DNA from: Paracoccaceae bacterium | GTDB taxonomy: Bacteria > Pseudomonadota > Alphaproteobacteria > Rhodobacterales > Rhodobacteraceae | NCBI GenBank assembly: GCA_029862205.1 | Contig: JAOTXT010000040.1 | Span: forward strand, 1-38,281 | Reading direction: 5' to 3' | DNA length: 38,281 bases | Part shown: positions 33,617-38,281 of the stretch, in pieces | How the letters are laid out: each line of letters opens with the position of its first letter | Position numbering within the stretch: the first letter of the stretch is position 1 | Notes under the pieces: model-generated | The model's database searches: none | The model's input: only the letters and a program-made list of their open reading frames with translations | What the model was told of the DNA's origin: nothing | Position numbers and translations under genes: made by a program

Positions 33617-34910
33617 TTATCGATCAGATGGTTCGCTTTCGCGTGGAGAGCCTGCAAACCCCGGCGGGCCGGATTCGCCGAACCGGCGCCTGGCGAGATA
33701 TGCCAGATCGTCGGCGGTGACTTGAGCGCGTCCTTCGCCGCGCACGTAATCTTCAGCGCGTCGGCGAACCATCCGGCGCACGAATCCCGGAACCCTCGCA
33801 ATGCGCGCCTCAGCGTCCTCGGTCCACCGCAATCCGGCAGCCACCGGGCCCATCGGGTCGATCACGGCGCCCCCCGAGGGCTGGTACGTGCACAGGAAGT
33901 CCTCGCCCATCATGTTTCCGTCCCGGGCCAAGGGTCGCGCCCGGCATCCGCCGCAGAGCTTTTGATACTCGCAGACACCGCAACGGCCCTCCAGCTTTGG
34001 CGCGCGCAGGGCTTGCAGCACCGGTGCATCGCGCCAGATTTCGGAGAACGGTTTTTCGCGCACCGATCCTGCGGGTTCTTCCATGTAGGGGCAGGCGGTC
34101 ACGTTCCCTTCGGGTGTGATCCTCGCGTATCTTGTGGCGGCGATGCAGCCGCCCGCGTCATAGCCGTGGGCCGAGGTGATTGGCCAATCCGGATCGATCT
34201 CCATTGCGATCCGCTTGAAATGGGGGGGCGCATTTCGCCCGGACCATCAGACGTTCCTCATCGCGGGCGGCGTGGGCGACGCGCCGCAGCACCGCCTCGT
34301 ATTTCTCCGGCGAGATGTCGGTGTATTTCTCGGCCCGCCCCGTGCAGACCATGAAGAATACGTTCAGAACCATGGCGCCCGCGTCACGCGCAAAGGCGAT
34401 CATGTCGTCGATTTCATGCGCCGTGTCGTCGGTCACCGAGAAATGAATCTGGAACGCCAGACCAGCCGCCTTGCACGCGTCGATCGATGCCATCGTCTTG
34501 AGCCACGCGCCGCGCCGGCCGCGAAAGCTGTCGTGATGATCGGGATCGAGGGAATCGACGGAAAGGCCGACCCCTGCGACGCCCGCCCGCTTGAGCCTCT
34601 CGACCCGCTCCGGCGTCAACAGGATGCCGTTGGAGCCGATGACGACCATCAGGCCCAGGCCCGAGGCATGGGCGGCCAGCTCCTCGATATCCCGGCGCAA
34701 CAGCGGCTCTCCGCCCGTCAGCACGATCATGGCTTCAGGGCCGACGCTCGCAATTTCGTCTATGACGCCTTTCAGCTCATCCGTGTCCAGCTCGTCCGCC
34801 GCACCTTCTTTCATGACCTTGGCGTCGAGATAGCAATGCTCGCACGCGAGATTGCAGCGCTCCGTCAGGTTGAGCGCGATCAGATAGGGTGCTTCGGCTT
34901 TGACTGTCAT
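33617..34910 (-). pseudogene. Radical SAM/SPASM protein with C-terminal PCP_red-like domain, frameshifted
   Basis: The N-terminal frame (from ATG 34910, MTVKAEAPYLIALN) carries the radical SAM cluster motif CNLACEHC (Cys19, 23, 26) and VLTGGEPLLRRDIEE. The second frame carries the SPASM cysteines (CPYMEE, CGVCEYQKLCGGC) and a tail WTEDAEARIARVPGFVRRMV with RAEDYVRGEG, close to the PCP_red domain at the end of BchB. The frames join at a run of seven G (34222-34228; C on the coding strand). Removing one base gives one frame of 430 residues reading KCAPHFKRIAMEIDP across the joint. Relatives include heme-type enzymes such as AhbC, AhbD and NirJ. It is divergent from a ferrochelatase. Either a true lesion or a sequencing error is possible. 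Confidence 0.85.
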
Positions 34911-35153
34911 CGAATTTGCGAGCCGCGAGCGACTTCGGGGCGGCATTCCGTTCCGAGCGGGAATTGACCGGGCTCTCAAGACCAATAGTAGACGGCTGCG
35001 GCCCGGCGATGCAAACGCCGTTTTCTGCCATGATGCCGCGCTTGATCTGGCCGGCTGGGGAAGGCATGAACGCACTGCATCAAAACATTCGCGGCGCAAC
35101 GCTTCGCGCGCCGAACCCACGAAATCCGAGAATGTGAGCCAAATGCGGACAAC

Positions 35154-36143
35154 GTGAGCGGCAAGATCGGCATTCTGCTCGTCAACCTCGGCACGCCCGA
35201 GGCAACCTCGTTCTGGCCGATGCGCAGGTATCTGAAGGAATTCTTGTCTGACCGCCGTGTAGTCGAAAACCGTGGGCCCGTCTGGTGGTTTGTTCTGAAC
35301 GCGATCATCCTGACCAGGCGCCCGGTGAAAAGTGGGCGCGCCTATGCGCAGATCTGGAACACAAAGCGCGGCGAGTCACCGCTGAAAACCATTTCCCGCG
35401 CACAGGCGGAAAAGGTCGACATGCGCTATGCCGACGATCCCCGGATATTGGTGGATTGGGCGATGCGTTATGGCGAGCCGCCCATAGCAGAAACGATTAT
35501 CCGGCTGAAAGAGGCGGGTTGTGAGAGGGTTTTATTGTTCCCGCTCTACCCCCAATACAGCGCGGCGACCACTGCGAGCGCCATGGACAAAGTCTTCGAC
35601 GCCCTGAAGACCATGCGCTGGCAGCCAGCGATCCGCAGCGTGCCGCCCTATTTCGATCACCCCGCATATATCGACGCTCTGGCCCGCAGCATCAGGGCGC
35701 ATCGGGATGCGCTCGGCTGGACGCCCGAGGTGACGTTGGCGTCACTCCACGGCCTTCCAAAAGGGTTTATCGACAAGGGCGATCCCTATCAGCGCCATTG
35801 CGAACGGACGGTGGAATTGCTCCGCGATGCGTTGGGGCTTGGGGCGGAGGAACTGCTGCTGACCTATCAGTCGCGGTCGGGTCGGGTCGAGTGGTTGGGT
35901 CCGGACACCGAAGACACGATCGTAGCGCTGGCCCGGAAGGGTGTCAGGAACCTGCTGATTGTGACGCCCGGCTTCGCCTCCGACTGTGTCGAGACCCTTG
36001 AGGAAATACAGATTCGCGCAGCGCAGTCTTTCTTGCAGAATGGTGGTGAGAATTTTTCCCTGGTTCCGTGTCTGAACGAGAGCGCAAATTCGATCCACAT
36101 GCTTTGCAGTATTATCGACGAGCAGCTTCAGGGCTGGGTCTGA
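35154..36143 (+). CDS. hemH: Ferrochelatase (HemH family)
   Basis: This enzyme inserts ferrous iron into a porphyrin. It has 329 residues from GTG 35154; no in-frame ATG lies upstream. Features match the family: LVNLGTPEATSFWPMRRYLKEF at the N-terminus (in part), LLFPLYPQYSAATTASAMDK near residue 130, the catalytic His in SLHGLPKGF, and the acidic TPGFASDCVETLEEI with its conserved Glu. The loop usually read as QSRFG is QSRSG here, and WLQPYT-like becomes WLGPDTED, so it looks divergent and could be a second, specialised copy. It is divergent from the radical SAM gene across a 243-base spacer, in which no clear promoter was found. Confidence 0.92.
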   Translation: MSGKIGILLVNLGTPEATSFWPMRRYLKEFLSDRRVVENRGPVWWFVLNAIILTRRPVKSGRAYAQIWNTKRGESPLKTISRAQAEKVDMRYADDPRILVDWAMRYGEPPIAETIIRLKEAGCERVLLFPLYPQYSAATTASAMDKVFDALKTMRWQPAIRSVPPYFDHPAYIDALARSIRAHRDALGWTPEVTLASLHGLPKGFIDKGDPYQRHCERTVELLRDALGLGAEELLLTYQSRSGRVEWLGPDTEDTIVALARKGVRNLLIVTPGFASDCVETLEEIQIRAAQSFLQNGGENFSLVPCLNESANSIHMLCSIIDEQLQGWV

Positions 36144-36257
36144 TGGCGCCAATCAGCCCATTTGATCCTTCCGATCGTTTCATTCCGAACCCAACGGGCG
36201 CAAAGCGACAAAATGCGACATTGGACGACGCACCTCTGGTCTCGTAGACATTTTTTT

Positions 36258-37291
36258 ATGGACCCGAATCAAGACGATCTGGAGGGTTCGTCATCGATAC
36301 CAGCGACCTTGTTGAATTCGCATCGGATCCTGCATTCTCCGTCGACGACGACATGCAGGTCATCGGGTGGAACTCCGCGGCGGCGGAGCTTTTGGGGCGC
36401 TCGGCCACCGAAGTCGTCGGAAAGAAATGCTGGCAAGTCCTGCAAGCGTTCTATCCCACCGGAGAGCCATTGTGCTCTGCGTTATGCGACGGCTGCTCCT
36501 GCATCGCAATCGGTGATAAATGGAGCACGGCTGCCTGCCGGGTCCGCCACGACAACGGCGAGGTAATCGACACGGCGATCAGTACGCTCGTGTTGTCGCA
36601 AGATGCCAGAAAATCGGCCGAAGGCGATGCGGCGGCGATAATTTTCCTTCGCAGAACCGACGGGACCACTAACAGCGAAGCGCCCGAGCTGCCGATGCGC
36701 ATCTTGACGCTGGGGCGGTTTGGCCTGGTGCTGGCTGGGCATGGGCTGGACATCAAAAGCTGGAAGCGCAAACAGGCGGCTGTGGTGCTGAAATGCCTGA
36801 CCAGCCGGCTCGGCCGCCCGGTGCATCGCGAGCGTCTGATTGAATGGTTGTGGCCGAACAGCGATCCAGAGCGCGCTTGGAATCGGCTGAAAGTTACCAT
36901 CTCGTTCCTGCGCAGCGTTTTACGGAAAGGTGGCGCACGCCAGAACGTCATCGAGACGATCGGCCAATCATATATTTTGCGGCGCGACGCGGTTTGGATT
37001 GATTCTGTGGAATTCGTCGCTCTGGTCGCCGCGGGCAGTAATTTTCTCAATGACGAAAACTGGAGCGAAGCGCAGAAGCGCTTCGAGCAGGCCGAAAGCC
37101 TCTATCGCGGCGACTATTTCGAAGACGAACCCTTTGCCCGCCGCCATCAGCGGTACCTGCTCGACCCTGGTCGGTGGAGCAGCCAAGGCGCTGCCCTTTG
37201 CCAGCGCGATGTCGACGGGCATCAAAATCTTGCCAGTGGTTTCGCAACAAGCCGAGCCCCGAGCTTGTTCCAAGAAATGCTTTGCCGATGA
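36258..37291 (+). pseudogene. PAS-SARP regulator, frameshifted near its start and truncated at its end
   Basis: The main open frame (ATG 36353 to 37291) lacks the start of its PAS domain, yet the same frame upstream reads FVIDTSDLVEFASDPAFSV, clearly PAS. An ATG at 36258 (MDPNQDDLEG) would join it if the GGG at 36284-36286 had one more G, giving 344 residues. The PAS part contains CSALCDGCSC, a Cys group that could bind a cofactor. A SARP-type winged helix follows (MRILTLGRFGLVL to SYILRRD), then the start of the bacterial activator TPR domain (FEQAESLYRGDYFEDEPFA), which stops near 37138 and turns into unrelated sequence. It lies 114 bases after hemH and may have regulated it. Confidence 0.7.
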
Positions 37292-38090
37292 CATCCTGCG
37301 CGCCTCGCTAAAACTTAGCTGTAGCCAGCCCGGCAGAACTCGCGCCCTCGGCCACGGAGATAAAGAGCACGCCGCGACCTCGGGATTTGGTGCCGACACC
37401 TCCTACGCTATTGGCAGTCTGCGTCGCTTCCCTTGACCGAGGTCAACAGAATGGAAAACCATGCCTGTGTCGCCCAGCAATACGCTGCCGGCATTAATTC
37501 GATTGCGCCGAACGAAAACCTCCGCTCGCCCCGATTGGCGGAACTCCAAACACGGATCGACACCGACAGAAACCTGGGTGGCGGCGTCTTCGCGGCTGAA
37601 GTGCGCGTAGCCGAACCGACGAATGCGGACCGCTCCGCCACCGGATATTTCCAAGATCGGTCGGATCTGAATGTTGCTATCCCACCCGAATACAGAAGTT
37701 GACCTTCGTGGCATCATCGGCGGCAACCCGGAACGGGCGCTATGTCGGCTCCTGGCAGAAACGGACGCTCGCTGAGCCGAGCCTGAAGATTAGTTTACCA
37801 ACATAGTCCGGACGCTACCCATAGGAGCATGATGAGGGCCCGCATTTCGAATGAGAATTTCAAGGGACGTGGACCAGACCGATTGGCGTTGTCACAGGCG
37901 GCGACAATCCATGCCTGACGTAGCGCATGCCGATCGAGTCGATCCCCACGTCCCAGCTAATAAGTTCGATTTGCGGCAATTGGAGGCGCGGGCTAAGCAA
38001 AAGCCATACGCACAATTTAGCGCACAGTTTCGAATTCTGACCCACAACCTTGGGAGAAGGGAAAGGTCGGAAAATCGTTTATTTATATAA
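37292..38090. other. 799-base region without a confident gene
   Basis: Only short overlapping frames are present. The longest (minus strand, 37403-37726, 107 codons) has no recognised domain, and the minus-strand frame to its left (36968-37399) runs antisense through the end of the SARP gene. The composition is mixed and AT-richer toward 38050-38090. It may be the remains of a mobile-element insertion that truncated the SARP gene, but no transposase, terminal inverted repeat or target duplication could be identified. Confidence 0.5.
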
Positions 38091-38177
38091 TGGTGCCCGG
38101 AGAGAGACTCGAACTCTCAAGGTGTTGCCACCGGCGGATTTTGAGTCCGCTGCGTCTACCAATTCCGCCATCCGGGC
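38091..38177 (-). tRNA. tRNA-Leu, anticodon CAA
   Basis: On the minus strand the 87-base sequence folds as a class II tRNA. The acceptor arms GCCCGGA and TCCGGGC pair, the anticodon stem GCGGA/TCCGC encloses the loop CTCAAAA with anticodon CAA (reads UUG), and a long variable arm (CGGTGGCAACACCTTG) precedes the T arm AGAGTTCGAGTCTCT. The 3' CCA is encoded (38093-38091). The 104 bases from 38178 to the window end hold nothing recognisable. Confidence 0.96.
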
Positions 38178-38281
38178 CCCGAGGCATCGTCACCTAGACG
38201 TGATGAACGCGGCGCACTATAGGCACCGCGCTGTCCAGTGCAAGGGCACAAGCGGCCGATTCCCCGCTTGTCGCCAGTGTC

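Noticed and set aside
34911-35067. Minus-strand small frame MAENGVCIAGPQ upstream of the radical SAM gene
   Set aside because: It has no ribosome site, no stop before the radical SAM gene and runs into it out of frame, so it is probably not a gene.
33000-38177. Genomic island integrated at tRNA-Leu
   Set aside because: The decayed segment ends near a tRNA, but no integrase and no repeat of the tRNA end were found, so the island boundary is unsupported.

Overview
The window reads as chromosomal DNA of a high-GC alphaproteobacterium, most likely a Rhodobacterales (roseobacter/Paracoccaceae) member. This is inferred from two tripartite TRAP transporters, a Sit-type metal transporter next to MntR, a pqqBCDE operon, a UbiH-like hydroxylase, and the general look of the proteins. 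No database search was possible.

Layout. 1-2571 (minus): TRAP transporter dctPQM, dctM cut by the window edge, with a divergent PF07286 (DUF1445, D-glutamate cyclase/putative hydro-lyase) gene at 2712-3521. 3518-7590 (minus): a four-gene Mn/Zn-type ABC transporter whose two permeases both end in winged-helix-like tails, divergent from mntR. 8218-15618 (minus): dipeptide-type ABC transporter (two ATPases, two permeases, binding protein) behind a CocE/NonD hydrolase. 15693-23726 (minus): a catabolic cluster of a second TRAP transporter, two acyl-CoA synthetases, a thiolase-fold protein without thiolase catalytic residues, and its DUF35 partner. A divergent LysR gene (23936-24847) has a good operator in front of it, and an enoyl-CoA hydratase-family gene follows convergently. 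25795-28833 (plus): pqqBCDE without pqqA. 28849-32948: two small exported proteins, rluB, tadA, a UbiH-like monooxygenase and another exported protein. 32949-38090: a loose, partly decayed segment with a radical SAM/SPASM gene carrying a PCP_red-like tail (frameshifted), a divergent ferrochelatase, and a PAS-SARP regulator (frameshifted at its start, truncated at its end). 38091-38177 (minus): tRNA-Leu(CAA).

How it fits together. The 8-24 kb block is collinear and looks like an acid-catabolism unit: TRAP uptake, CoA activation, hydration or isomerisation, then C-C cleavage. The thiolase-like/DUF35 pair resembles the Ltp2-ChsH2(DUF35) retro-aldolase of steroid side-chain degradation more than a true thiolase, so a retro-aldol step is the most interesting prediction. 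The 33.6-37.3 kb block looks like a tetrapyrrole-related module, possibly undescribed, that appears broken here. Two of its lesions lie in G runs, so sequencing error must be excluded before calling it dead. A further pattern is that each of the three junctions between a binding-protein gene and its permease gene (TRAP 1, TRAP 2, dipeptide ABC) holds a strong GC-rich hairpin.
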